Source: Paraburkholderia aromaticivorans
GTDB lineage: Bacteria > Pseudomonadota > Gammaproteobacteria > Burkholderiales > Burkholderiaceae
Length of the DNA: 64,000 nt
Direction of reading: 5' to 3'
Assembly (NCBI RefSeq): GCF_012689525.1
Contig: NZ_CP051515.1
Span: forward strand, 2,108,001 to 2,172,000
The notes under the pieces were generated by a model. The model did not search any database and had not been told where the DNA came from. It saw only the letters and a program-made list of their open reading frames with translations. Shown here piece by piece: positions 43,754 to 54,086 of the stretch (its first letter is position 1; each line of letters starts with the position of its first letter). Position numbers and translations under genes: made by a program.

Positions 43754-44548
43754 TCAATCGGCCTTCTTCGGACCGATACCCTGCACCAGCAAAGCCACGG
43801 CATGCCGCGCGATTTCCGCTCCGCCGATGTTGCGGCGCAAGGGATCGTTGCACCACAGCTTCGACGTAGCCAGCGGCAAAATCGTCAGCCCAAGCAACGT
43901 GACGAAGACGAGCGCGGGTTCCAGTCCGGCGTTCAGCCGCCCTTCCTTCTGCCAGCGAGCAATGGCCGACAGCGACGCCTTCTGATGCGCGTTGCCGAAG
44001 CGCTCGTGCATGCGCTGGCGCAACAGGCCGCCGTCGCTGATCACTTCGCGCACCCATAGCGACGGAAACCACGGATGGTCGGCTGCCACCTGCACCAGCC
44101 GCTGCGTCAGTTGCGTGATGGCCGCGACCGGATCGTCGGGATTCTCCTGGAACGGCACGCCGAGCCCCGCGCGCAGCGGCGCGAAACGTTCGTCGATCAG
44201 CACGTCGAGCAGTTGATCGCGCGTCTTGAAGTAGTAATGCATCATCGCCGGCGTGAAACCGGCCTCGCGGGCGATCTCCCCGAGCGTGGTATCGACGATG
44301 CCCTGCCGCGCGAACAGCACGAGCGCGGCGTCGAGCAGGCGGTTGCGCTGCTCCGGTCCGCGCGCGGCGCCGGAAGGCCTGCCCGGACGCCGTGCGGGCG
44401 CGGCCGCCGCCTCCGGTTGCACCGACCAAACGCCCGCGGCGGCTTCAACACCCCTGCTGGGCGCGGAACGCGTCTTGCGAACCTTCACGGCAGCCGTATC
44501 AGGCAGCGTGCTTTTCACCTTTCGATCGTCGGACGGAATCCTTGCCAT
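43754..44548 (-). CDS. TetR-family regulator of the adjacent MFS pump
   Basis: The protein is 264 aa. A long low-complexity N-terminal region of about 60 residues precedes the TetR helix-turn-helix (RNRLLDAALVLFARQGIVDTTLGEIAREAGFTPAMMHYYF, about 68-107) and a ligand domain. It is divergent from a DHA2 MFS transporter with only 74 bp between starts, so it likely represses that gene. The AT-rich dyad at 44585-44606 is the probable operator. Confidence 0.88.
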   Translation of the reverse strand: MARIPSDDRKVKSTLPDTAAVKVRKTRSAPSRGVEAAAGVWSVQPEAAAAPARRPGRPSGAARGPEQRNRLLDAALVLFARQGIVDTTLGEIAREAGFTPAMMHYYFKTRDQLLDVLIDERFAPLRAGLGVPFQENPDDPVAAITQLTQRLVQVAADHPWFPSLWVREVISDGGLLRQRMHERFGNAHQKASLSAIARWQKEGRLNAGLEPALVFVTLLGLTILPLATSKLWCNDPLRRNIGGAEIARHAVALLVQGIGPKKAD

Positions 44549-44584
44549 TGCATTCAATTTGACTGGTGACACGATGTCGCATAT

Positions 44585-46164
<1,580 letters not shown>

Positions 46165-46550
46165 TTTTTTCCCGCTTCCTTCAGACGCCTGATGCAGACG
46201 CTTGATACAAGCGTTTAATGACGAGGTCGGACGCCATGCGCGCCGACCTCGTTCTGTTTTCACCTTCGCTCAATTCGTGTGAAAAAACCTCGACGCCCGT
46301 TCGTCCTGCCGATGTAGGGCTATTTCGTCGTACCTACAAATGTTCGCTAGCGCACATAAGATAGGTAGCAACGGCGATTGACGTTCTGATTGAAACGCCA
46401 CATATTGCACTCAGCGGCAGCGCAAGCGTGGGCTGGCCGCCCAAGACTCTCCGGCGCATGTGGATCGTGATTTTCGCGGACATTGCTCCCGCTTCAACAT
46501 GATCCGGAACATGCCGTAATGGCATCGTTTTCCAAAGGTGGGTCCACAGC
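46165..46550. other. Gene-free interval after the MFS gene
   Basis: This 386-bp stretch begins with the terminator at 46221-46256. The rest (to 46550) has slightly lower GC and is probably the promoter region of the zinc-ribbon gene. No gene is visible. Confidence 0.5.
46221..46260 (+). terminator. Rho-independent terminator of MFS gene
   Basis: ACGAGGTCGG (46221-46230) and CCGACCTCGT (46243-46252) form a ten-base perfect stem with a 12-base loop, followed by TCTGTTTT. Confidence 0.8.
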
Positions 46551-47813
46551 ATGTCCACCCAGACACTACTCGGCCACAGTTTTCCGACGCCTTGCAAGCG
46601 GTGTGGCGGCGCACTGTACCGGCAAGTCGACTATTGCCCCTATTGCGGCGCGGTGCATCCACTCGACGCGGGTCCGCATAAGCGCACCGTGATTCCCGGC
46701 AGCCGCGCCAGCGCCATGAATAAAGTAGCGCAGAAAAACAGCCTCGACCCGGCGACAGCCGATGAAACCGACCCCACGACGCGTGCCACGTTCATGGGCG
46801 AACCTGCTCGTGCCGAGGCAGTCATGCCTGGATCTGCACTCGTTTCACCGGACAGGCCGATTCCGCCTCTTCCCGCGCTGCCCAATGCGGCGGGTCGCGG
46901 CGCAATCTCGCTTCGTAAAATGCTCTATGCCATCGGGGCAGTTGTCGTAATCGGCCTGGCGTATGTCGGATATGCGCTATTCAGCGATCACGATTCGTCG
47001 AACGGCAATAGCGACCAGTCCGCCGAAAGCGAAACTACTCAGGATGCCAGAACGACGACCGGCACGATCGCACTGTATGCACCGACCAGGTCGGCCAACC
47101 AGGCTGCCGCTGTGGGCAGACCCGCCACGTCAGTCAATCCCGCCAGGCCGGTACAGGCGGTGCCAGCGACGCCTGTCGCGCCGCCGGTGGCCGCTGTACC
47201 CGCCAGACCCGCGCCCCAGTTCCGCGATGCCGCGCAAGCTGTGCAGGCGGCGCGCCTCGCCTTCCGCGCCAACGATCTCTCTTCGGCACAAGCCGCGCTC
47301 GGCGTCGCGCAAACGATGCAACCTGGCAATTCCGACGCACAAGACCTCGCGTCAGAATTAACGCCGCTGACGGCCCGCCGCGACGCCGCGTTGCAAGCCG
47401 CGCAAACTTGCGCCGCGCAGCAGTCGTGGCCCTGCGCACGCCAGCACGCCAACGAAGCGCTCACGATCGATACCGGCAACGACACGGCGAAGTCCATACT
47501 TGAACGTGTGATTCGCGAGACCGGCTGGGCGCCGCTCAGCCCGCGTGGAGCGGCAGGCACGCCGCCACAAGGCAAACCGTCGGCGCAAGCGCAAGCCGCT
47601 CCGTCGTCACAGCAGGTGGTTCAACTGCAGACTCCATTGCCCAAAGGCATGCCGCCGAACAGCGAAGTCGCGGTGGCCACCCCGCGTTCCGCCGCCGCGA
47701 CGCCCGACGGCAATAGCGTCGAGGCGCGGGAACGCGCCATCAAGGACTCCGGCTGGAAGCGTCCGGCGGCGAATGCCGCGAAGCCCTCCGCAGGTGGCTC
47801 ACCGAGCCAGTGA
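46551..47813 (+). CDS. Zinc-ribbon, single-helix membrane protein with a Pro/Ala-rich stalk
   Basis: The protein is 420 aa of no known family. An N-terminal zinc ribbon (C15-x2-C18 and C29-x2-C32) lies in the cytoplasm. A single membrane helix follows at about 122-143, preceded by basic residues, then a Pro/Ala/Thr/Val-rich stalk (about 165-220), a helical TPR-like region (about 225-320) with two cysteines, and a low-complexity tail ending in KDSGWKRP, which partly repeats the earlier RETGWAPL. The topology suggests a cytoplasmic zinc sensor with an external domain. The function is unknown. Confidence 0.75.
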   Translation: MSTQTLLGHSFPTPCKRCGGALYRQVDYCPYCGAVHPLDAGPHKRTVIPGSRASAMNKVAQKNSLDPATADETDPTTRATFMGEPARAEAVMPGSALVSPDRPIPPLPALPNAAGRGAISLRKMLYAIGAVVVIGLAYVGYALFSDHDSSNGNSDQSAESETTQDARTTTGTIALYAPTRSANQAAAVGRPATSVNPARPVQAVPATPVAPPVAAVPARPAPQFRDAAQAVQAARLAFRANDLSSAQAALGVAQTMQPGNSDAQDLASELTPLTARRDAALQAAQTCAAQQSWPCARQHANEALTIDTGNDTAKSILERVIRETGWAPLSPRGAAGTPPQGKPSAQAQAAPSSQQVVQLQTPLPKGMPPNSEVAVATPRSAAATPDGNSVEARERAIKDSGWKRPAANAAKPSAGGSPSQ

Positions 47814-48021
47814 CAGATAGTTTGGATACCGAATCGTATAACGAATCTGCCCGAGAATCGCACGTATCAGCGCGTTTGGTTTGAGAGGTTTTGGTTTGAG
47901 AGGTAACAGACGGACGTAGCAGGCGCGGCACATAGAACATGACATGGCAATCCGGCTCACTGGTGCTTCGCGCGCTTCGACGCGCGAAGTCATACGAACC
48001 TGACCGATAGGTAGAGAGACC

Positions 48022-49098
48022 ATGCTGAAGAGACTTCTCGCGGGATGGCTGGGGCTGGCGCTGATGGTTGTGTCTTCACTGGCCTGCGCGGAGCCGGCGC
48101 ATTACAAGATCGTTACCGGTCCGGAACGGGGCACGTATATCCAGATCGGCCAGGATCTGTCGAAATGGGTTGCGCAACCAGCGGGCATCGATCTGGAAGT
48201 GATGGCGTCGAAGGGCTCGGCTGAAAACGTGCAACGCATGCGCTTCGAGCCTGGGGTGAAACTGGCGCTCGTGCAATCCGACGTGTACCAGGCTTACATC
48301 GACATGGCCAACGCCGGCAATGCCGACGCCGGCACGGCGATCCGACCGCTGCGGCTCATCATGCCGCTCTACGACGAGGAAATTAACGTCGTGGTGCGCG
48401 CGGACTCGCCGCTGAAAACCCTTGCCGATATCAAGGACAAAAGCATTAGCGTCGGCCTGATCGGCAGCGGCACCGCGCAAACGGCCACGACGCTTTATCA
48501 CCTGATGTTCGGTCAGGCAATTCCGGAGCAGAACATCCAGCATCTCAGCAACGAAGATGCGCTGGCCGCGTTGATCGTGAAGAAGGTGGACGTCGCGATC
48601 ATCGTGGTCGGACAGCCGGCCAAACTGTTCAACGACATGAACCCCGACCTGTTGCAGCAAATCCGCATTCTAAAAGCCGATCCGGCCGCACCCGAAACCA
48701 CCCGCGCCAAACAAACCTATTTCCCCACGACGATTCGCGCGACCAGCTACCCCACCTGGCTCAAGGAAGATGTGCCCGCGCTGACCGTCAAGGCGTTTCT
48801 CGTCACCTACGATTATGGCCTGCGCGATACCGTCGGCAATCTGAATCACTTTGCCGACTCGCTATGCGCCAACTTCGACAATCTTCAGGAGCACGGGCAT
48901 CCGAAATGGAAGCAGGTGAAGCTGGAGTTGCCGCCCCTCGTGCGCGGGTGGAAATACTACTCGCCGGTCGAGAAACATCTGCGCGCGTGCCTCGCGAACA
49001 AGGGCGCCGCGATGAGCGCCACGGCGGCCCAGCAGGCCGCGCCGAAACCGCGTCCGACGTGTACGGATCAGGAGCGCCTGCTTCTGCTGTGCAAGTAA
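48022..49098 (+). CDS. TAXI-family TRAP solute-binding protein
   Basis: The protein is 358 aa. A signal peptide is predicted to be cleaved after ACA (about residue 23). The mature part has the TAXI-family start (YKIVTGPERGTYIQIGQDLSKWV) and ISVGLIGSGTAQTATTLYHL. TAXI proteins bind small carboxylates for TRAP transporters. No DctQM-type permease lies nearby, and the extended C-terminus has Cys pairs (LCANF, RACLAN, PTCTDQ, LLCK). It could serve a distant permease or signal to the kinase-like or zinc-ribbon gene upstream. Confidence 0.82.
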   Translation: MLKRLLAGWLGLALMVVSSLACAEPAHYKIVTGPERGTYIQIGQDLSKWVAQPAGIDLEVMASKGSAENVQRMRFEPGVKLALVQSDVYQAYIDMANAGNADAGTAIRPLRLIMPLYDEEINVVVRADSPLKTLADIKDKSISVGLIGSGTAQTATTLYHLMFGQAIPEQNIQHLSNEDALAALIVKKVDVAIIVVGQPAKLFNDMNPDLLQQIRILKADPAAPETTRAKQTYFPTTIRATSYPTWLKEDVPALTVKAFLVTYDYGLRDTVGNLNHFADSLCANFDNLQEHGHPKWKQVKLELPPLVRGWKYYSPVEKHLRACLANKGAAMSATAAQQAAPKPRPTCTDQERLLLLCK

Positions 49099-49151
49099 AG
49101 TTCGGCGCATTGACGAGCGAATGTTCAGGCGCGCCATGGGCAACGGCTGAA

Positions 49152-49679
49152 CTAGCCGCCAGCCTGACCCACCGGCTTTGGCGGCATTGGACCGAAGAAC
49201 ATCGCCATGAACCTGTCACGGCCGATCACGCGGACCAGTCCGGCGACTACGCAGTAAATGACGATCAGGGTCACCAGCAAGATCTGGATGGCCCAGAAAT
49301 GCGGCCAGTTCAGATCGGCGAGCAGCTTCTGGTTGGCGGCGGCGAGACTCGGCGCCTCCTTCCAGTATTCATAGAGATGCTCCAGGTAGTGCACGACCAA
49401 AGCCACCAGCGTGTAGATCGCCGTCTTCCAGCCGATATTCCAGATCAACGGCTTCTGGGGGAAACGGTTGATGAACGGCAGCATGTTGGCGATCAACACC
49501 GACTTGCCGAGAATCAGTGCGGCGATGGTCACGGAGACCGACGTCGGCAGCGTGACGTCGTAGCCTCGGCTGATCAGCGCGCGCACGATCGCGACAATGT
49601 GCAGGATGACGAAGAAGTAGATCGTCGGCGGAAGCATCTCCATGAATTCGTGCTTGATCTTGGCGGTCAGTTTGCTCAT
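49152..49679 (-). CDS. Four-helix inner membrane protein, unknown
   Basis: The protein is 175 aa with AGGAG six bases before the ATG. There are about four predicted helices (near 18-38, 48-66, 82-102 and 130-155). The loop between helices three and four contains HYLEHLYEYWKEAP with acidic residues and histidines. I do not recognise the family. It is convergent with the TAXI gene (53 bp), and the hairpin array starts 20 bp upstream of its start. Confidence 0.7.
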   Translation of the reverse strand: MSKLTAKIKHEFMEMLPPTIYFFVILHIVAIVRALISRGYDVTLPTSVSVTIAALILGKSVLIANMLPFINRFPQKPLIWNIGWKTAIYTLVALVVHYLEHLYEYWKEAPSLAAANQKLLADLNWPHFWAIQILLVTLIVIYCVVAGLVRVIGRDRFMAMFFGPMPPKPVGQAGG

Positions 49680-49698
49680 GTTCGTCTCCTGTGTCGAT

Positions 49699-49876
49699 GG
49701 GAGTTAGCGCTTTAGCGCTTACTCCCATCCCATGCACCACATCGATAAGAGTTAGCGCTTTAGCGCTTACTCCCATCCCATGCACCGCATCGATCAGAGT
49801 TGGCGCTTTAGCGCCTTACTCTGGTCCCATTGCACAGCGGTCGACCAGATTGGGCGCTTTAGCGCTTACTCCGGTC
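49699..49876. repeat. Tandem array of four hairpin repeats (about 48-bp period)
   Basis: Four copies of a GAGTTAGCGC-TTTA-GCGCTTACTC-type palindrome lie at 49699-49726, 49748-49774, 49795-49823 and 49843-49876, spaced 48, 48 and 50 bp. Each can form a hairpin with a stem of 11-14 bases. Spacers are also similar (CCCATCCCATGCACC...). Copies three and four carry compensating changes (CAGAG/CTCTG; GACC/GGTC), so pairing is conserved while sequence drifts. Confidence 0.85.
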
Positions 49877-49879
49877 CCC

Positions 49880-50172
49880 ATGCAAGATGGTTGCTGACGC
49901 GGTCGGCCGGTTGCTGTGGACCCGCAAGTTCATGATAGACGCCTATCCGAATGGCGTGATTCAACGTAGGGCCGCGGACTACATTACGCCCAACGAGGCT
50001 GCATGCGTTGATCGCGGGATGCCCGACGTCGACATTCGGCGTGGCGTCAGCCAGACCGCTGTACCGCCCCATTCCTCGGTACAGTTTGGACGATTTGCGC
50101 CGATCCGTACCTTACCGTCCATGGCCGGATAGCGGATGCTATCAATCTCTTTCCTGCGCACGGACCCTCCCG
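49880..50172. other. Gene-free region upstream of EamA transporter
   Basis: This 293-bp region holds the operator-like palindrome and weak open frames on both strands with no recognisable domain. It could include the remnant of a lost divergent regulator, but nothing in the sequence proves that. Confidence 0.4.
50059..50084 (+). promoter_or_regulatory. Palindromic operator upstream of the EamA gene
   Basis: CTGTACCG (50059-50066) and CGGTACAG (50077-50084) are exact inverted repeats with a ten-base spacer, about 90 bp before the ATG. The element resembles GntR/MocR-type sites that often lie before DMT transporters. No regulator gene is adjacent. Confidence 0.55.
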
Positions 50173-51060
50173 ATGGACAAAACAACAAACGGCTGGCTGA
50201 GCGGTTTCATAGGGGTGTTGATCTTCAGCGGCTCGTTGCCGGCCACGCGCGTCGCCGTGCAAGGCCTCGACCCGCTATTCCTGACGGTCGCCCGCGCGAC
50301 GATCGCCGGCACACTCGGTCTGCTGCTCCTGCTCGTATTCCGGCAGGCGCGGCCGTCCCGACGTGATCTGATTCCGCTGGTGATCGTCGCACTCGGCGTG
50401 GTAATCGGCTTTCCGTTACTGACGGCACTCGCGCTGCGCCACGTGAGCGCGGCGCATGCCGTGGTGTTCGTCGGCCTCCTGCCGCTCGCCACGGCGATCT
50501 TCGGCGTGCTGCGCGGCGGCGAGCATCCGCAACCGGCGTTCTGGCTGTTCTCGGCGCTCGGCAGCGGCGCGGTGGTGGCGTTTGCCCTGCGTCACGGGCT
50601 CGACGCATCGCCGATCGGCGACGCGCTGATGCTGGCCGCCATCGTCGCATGCGGGCTGGGCTATGCCGAAGGCGCGCGCCTGTCGCGCCACCTCGGCGGC
50701 TGGCAAGTGATTTCGTGGGCGCTCGTGCTGTCGCTGCCGCTCATGCTGCCGCTCGCGGTATGGACACGGCCCGTGTCGTTCGACGGCGTCAGTCAGGCGT
50801 CGCTCTGGGGTCTCGCCTATGTGTCGCTCTTCAGCATGCTGATCGGCTTCGTGTTCTGGTATCGCGGCCTCGCGCTCGGCGGCATCGCGGGCGTCGGGCA
50901 GTTGCAGTTGCTGCAGCCGTTCTTCGGCCTGCTGCTCGCGGGACTGCTGCTGCACGAGCAGGTGCCGCCCGCGATGATTCTGGTTACCGTCGTCGTGGTG
51001 GGCTGCGTGGCGGGCGCGCGGCACTTCTCGCGGGCGACGCCGGCGCGGCCGGCTGTCTGA
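50173..51060 (+). CDS. EamA/DMT-family transporter
   Basis: The protein is 295 aa with ten predicted helices in two EamA repeats (about 8-140 and 150-285). Conserved features include the small-residue motif in helix one (IFSGSLPATRVAVQGLDP) and FLTVARATIAG. Members export amino acids or metabolites; no substrate can be assigned. A palindromic operator-like site lies upstream. It is followed by the RpiR-like gene after 234 bp. Confidence 0.88.
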   Translation: MDKTTNGWLSGFIGVLIFSGSLPATRVAVQGLDPLFLTVARATIAGTLGLLLLLVFRQARPSRRDLIPLVIVALGVVIGFPLLTALALRHVSAAHAVVFVGLLPLATAIFGVLRGGEHPQPAFWLFSALGSGAVVAFALRHGLDASPIGDALMLAAIVACGLGYAEGARLSRHLGGWQVISWALVLSLPLMLPLAVWTRPVSFDGVSQASLWGLAYVSLFSMLIGFVFWYRGLALGGIAGVGQLQLLQPFFGLLLAGLLLHEQVPPAMILVTVVVVGCVAGARHFSRATPARPAV

Positions 51061-51294
51061 TGCGTGTATTGCGGGCGTTTTGCAAGCTTATCGCCAGCGT
51101 ATCGTCAGCGTCTTTGCTTGTGAATCGTCCGCATATCGTCGCCGTCTTTGCCGGCGGCTCGCATGCGCAGGCAAGTGGCTAGCGTGCCGCCGGCATGCGC
51201 CGCATCGATTTTCGAGCCCGCGCGGCGCGGGCGGCCGGTCGAATATGTCATCATTCCCACGATCGACTAACCACAACCCAGCGCCGCGACTACG

Positions 51295-52191
51295 ATGCCG
51301 ACCGCTTTCGCTCAAACCGTCGAAGCCCGCTTTGCCGAACTCACGCCCACTTCCAAGCGCGTCGCCAGCTACATGCTCGCCAATCTCGACCGGCTCGGCC
51401 TCGAAACCGCCGATCAGATCGCCCAGCAAGCCGGCACGAGCGGCATTTCGGTCGGCCGGTTCCTGCGCAGCATCGGCTATCAGAATCTCGACGATCTGAA
51501 ACGCGAACTGCGCGGCGCTCAAGAACGTCCGTGGCTGATCACGGACCGGCTCGACGCGTTCCGCCGCGCCGCCGGTCAACACGATGAAACGACGCCGGAC
51601 GCAGATTCACCTGCCGAGCCCAACCTCGCGCTCGCCCATTCGCTCGAACTCGAAATCGGTGCGATCCAGCATGTCTACCAGCTCGCGCAATCGCCGGTGT
51701 TCGCGCGCGTGGCCGAACGCATCGCGAACGCGGATGCCGTCTACATTCTCGGCATTCAGTCCACGCGCGGCATCAGCAACGCGTTCTATAGCTACCTCGA
51801 ATACATCCGTCCGCGCGTGTTCTATTCCGACGGCATGTCGGGCTCGTACGTCGATTCGCTGAACTCCGGCTTCGAATCGCCTTATCTGATCGTCACCGAC
51901 ACGCGCGCTTACTCGAAGGTCGCGCGCCGCTATTGCGAAGCCGCCACGCGCCGCGGCCTGCCCTTCGCGCTCATCACCGACATTTACTGTCCGTGGGCAC
52001 GCGAATTCGACGGCGATCTGCTGCAGGTGAAAACCGACGTCGGCCAGTTCTGGGATTCACTCGCGCCGCTCACCTGCCTCTTCAATCTGCTGATCTCGGC
52101 GATCGTCGAAAGACTCGGGCCGCGTATCGACGAACGTGTCGCGCGCAACCGGGAACTGCAAAGCGAATTCGATCAGTTCGACGACCTCTGA
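51295..52191 (+). CDS. RpiR/MurR-family regulator with SIS domain
   Basis: The protein is 298 aa. The N-terminal HTH_6 domain (about 1-75; ETADQIAQQAGTSGISVGRFLRSIGYQNLDDLK) precedes a sugar-isomerase (SIS) ligand domain (about 125-270; AVYILGIQSTRGISNAF and VTDTRAYSKVARRYCE). Such proteins respond to sugar phosphates. The next gene starts 22 bp later, so the two are probably an operon. The partner is a peptidoglycan dipeptidase, suggesting cell-wall sugar control like MurR. Confidence 0.88.
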   Translation: MPTAFAQTVEARFAELTPTSKRVASYMLANLDRLGLETADQIAQQAGTSGISVGRFLRSIGYQNLDDLKRELRGAQERPWLITDRLDAFRRAAGQHDETTPDADSPAEPNLALAHSLELEIGAIQHVYQLAQSPVFARVAERIANADAVYILGIQSTRGISNAFYSYLEYIRPRVFYSDGMSGSYVDSLNSGFESPYLIVTDTRAYSKVARRYCEAATRRGLPFALITDIYCPWAREFDGDLLQVKTDVGQFWDSLAPLTCLFNLLISAIVERLGPRIDERVARNRELQSEFDQFDDL

Positions 52192-52213
52192 TGCACGCCA
52201 CTTCCTTCGTCTC

Positions 52214-52777
52214 ATGACCGATCATCGACTTATCGAAATCACGCCTGCCACGCATGGCGTGGATATCGACCTCGTTTACGCCACCTCACGCAACCTCACC
52301 GGCAAACCAATCTACAAGGCCGCGCATTGTCTTCTGCTTGAACCGGCGGAAGCGGCGCTGCGCTGCGCGGTTGAACTCGCACGCCAGATCGGCGCGACGT
52401 TGCGCATTTTCGATGCGTACCGGCCGCCGCAAGCGCAGCAGGTGCTGTGGAATTTTCTGCCCGACCCGACTTACGTGGCGGACCTGACGCGCGGCTCGAA
52501 CCATAGCCGCGGGACAGCACTCGACCTGACATTGCTCGACGGGCACGGCGAGGAACTCGACATGGGCGCCGGCTTCGACGCCATGACGATCGAATCGGAG
52601 CACTTTCATCCCGGCTTGCCGGTAGAGGTGCAGCGCAATCGCATGCTGTTGCTGGGCGTGATGCATGGCGCAGGCTTTACGCACATCAAGAGCGAATGGT
52701 GGCACTACGAGTTGCCTGGTTCGCGCGCGTTGCCGCTGATCGACAACAGCGCGAGCGGGCCGCTGCGCCTGATGTGA
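52214..52777 (+). CDS. ddpX: D-alanyl-D-alanine dipeptidase (VanX/DdpX family)
   Basis: The protein is 187 aa, typical for the family. The zinc ligands are H97 (in SNHSRG), D104 and H164 (EWWHYE); the catalytic base is E161, and R70 (DAYRP) matches the VanX substrate arginine. It cleaves D-Ala-D-Ala during wall recycling. Without a signal peptide it is cytoplasmic, as DdpX. It follows the RpiR-type regulator by 22 bp. It is not evidence of vancomycin resistance, since vanHA genes are absent. Confidence 0.88.
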   Translation: MTDHRLIEITPATHGVDIDLVYATSRNLTGKPIYKAAHCLLLEPAEAALRCAVELARQIGATLRIFDAYRPPQAQQVLWNFLPDPTYVADLTRGSNHSRGTALDLTLLDGHGEELDMGAGFDAMTIESEHFHPGLPVEVQRNRMLLLGVMHGAGFTHIKSEWWHYELPGSRALPLIDNSASGPLRLM

Positions 52778-52833
52778 CCGATCGACTGTCAGGAAAACGG
52801 GTATCCTCACCGGCTCGTTCAGCAGGAGGATCC

Positions 52834-53094
52834 ATGAAGTTTTCAATTTGCCTGGCGGTTGCCGCCCTGACGCTCTCTGTCGGCGCGTACGCCCAAACCA
52901 CGCAAACCTTCCGCTTCGGCGAGGGCCAAAGCTCGCTGCCGTCCGGTCATGCGCAGGCCCAACCGGCGCCGGCTCCGCAGCAATCCGCCGAACAGCATGC
53001 GCCGACAACCGAGGCCAAGCCGAAACATCAGGCCAAGCATCACCGGCATCATCGTGGGCATGTGACGCAGCCGGATACGTACTCGCATAGCTGA
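52834..53094 (+). CDS. Small secreted His-rich protein
   Basis: The protein is 86 aa with a strong AGGAGGA site. A signal peptide (cleavage about AYAQ, residue 21) precedes a Gln/Pro/Ala-rich mature part and a histidine-rich stretch (KHQAKHHRHHRGH near residue 65). No known domain; binding of Ni, Zn or Cu is possible. It follows the dipeptidase gene by 56 bp and may be co-transcribed. Confidence 0.75.
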   Translation: MKFSICLAVAALTLSVGAYAQTTQTFRFGEGQSSLPSGHAQAQPAPAPQQSAEQHAPTTEAKPKHQAKHHRHHRGHVTQPDTYSHS

Positions 53095-53286
53095 GTGGTG
53101 ACAGACGGGTGAGCGTGGGAGCGCGTCGTCTTCGCTAGAGATTGCTGAGGCACGCTGCTCCGCGCGCATGGGCCAAAGCTAAATACCCGCCATACGTCGG
53201 GGCGATTTTTGACTCACTTCAAATTCGCGCGCGCGGCGGGCATAGTAAAACGTATCCGCCGATTGATTGCCACGACAGGAACACGT

Positions 53287-53880
53287 ATGAGCACCACCCA
53301 CACCACGCCCGCCACTTCAGGATCAGCGTCCGCAGCCGCCCCGCTGATCCGCGACGCCACCGAAGCCGATCTTCCCGCGATCCAGGCAATCTACGCGCAC
53401 CACGTGCTGACCGGCGTCGCCTCGTTCGAAGAAATCCCGCCTTCCGTCGACGACCTGCGCACGCGGCTCGCGTCGGTACGCAGCCACGGGCTGCCGTACA
53501 TGGTGGCGGAGATCGACGGCGAAGTCGCCGGCTATTGCTACGCGACGCCTTACCGGCCACGCGCCGCGTATCGCAACACCGTCGAAGATTCGATCTATGT
53601 GAACGACGCCTATCGCGGCCGAGGTCTGGGACGCGTGCTGCTCCAGGCGCTGATCGAGCGCTGCGAAACCGGACCGTGGCGTCAGATGGTCGCCGTGATC
53701 GCGGACGGCGGCAGCGGCGGTTCGCTGTCGCTGCATGCGCAGTTGGGTTTCGAATTGACAGGCACGTTGAAGGCGGTGGGCTTCAAACATGGCCGCTGGC
53801 TCGACACGACGTTGATGCAGCGCACGCTCGGCAAAGGAGACTCGAGCGTGCCGGACGACGTATCGGCAGGACGCGCCTGA
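53287..53880 (+). CDS. GNAT N-acetyltransferase, phosphinothricin acetyltransferase type
   Basis: The protein is 197 aa with a Thr/Ser/Ala-rich 20-residue lead. The core follows PAT/Bar proteins: IYAHHVLTGVASFEE, YRNTVEDSIYVNDAYRGRGLGRVLLQAL (the acetyl-CoA loop RGRGLG) and a later HAQLGFELTGTLKAVGFKHGRWLDT. Such enzymes acetylate phosphinothricin, methionine sulfone or related amino acids. A resistance function is not implied. Confidence 0.88.
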   Translation: MSTTHTTPATSGSASAAAPLIRDATEADLPAIQAIYAHHVLTGVASFEEIPPSVDDLRTRLASVRSHGLPYMVAEIDGEVAGYCYATPYRPRAAYRNTVEDSIYVNDAYRGRGLGRVLLQALIERCETGPWRQMVAVIADGGSGGSLSLHAQLGFELTGTLKAVGFKHGRWLDTTLMQRTLGKGDSSVPDDVSAGRA

Positions 53881-53903
53881 AGCGCCGCGCCCTTATATTC
53901 GGC

Positions 53904-54047
53904 TCAGCGCTGGTTGCGCAGCACCGCGGTATAGGTGACCGGCCAGTCGTCCGAGGGCACACCCCGGCACTCCGGCATTGCACTTTGCTTCAATGCCTCG
54001 AACGACTTGCCGTCCCACGCCCAGTCCGCGCGCGCCGCCGCGTTAAA
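53904..54047 (-). pseudogene. C-terminal remnant of a DUF1176-like protein
   Basis: The minus-strand frame ending at 53904 encodes ADWAWDGKSFEALKQ and MPECRGVPSDDWP, which I recognise as the end of DUF1176 proteins. Only about 46 residues match before the frame runs into the MerR gene, so most of the gene (usually over 300 aa) is lost. It has no start or promoter and is best taken as a remnant at a rearrangement junction. Confidence 0.55.
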
Positions 54048-54086
54048 ATCCCTCCCAGGCCCGACACGCCGCCTCCTGTCCCGCCC

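Noticed and set aside
49699..49876. Possible CRISPR array.
   Set aside because: The units are themselves hairpins of drifting sequence, the intervening parts are also similar, only four units exist and no cas gene is nearby.
52214..52777. Vancomycin-resistance determinant (vanX).
   Set aside because: No vanH/vanA partners; Gram-negative DdpX-type recycling enzyme is the simpler reading.
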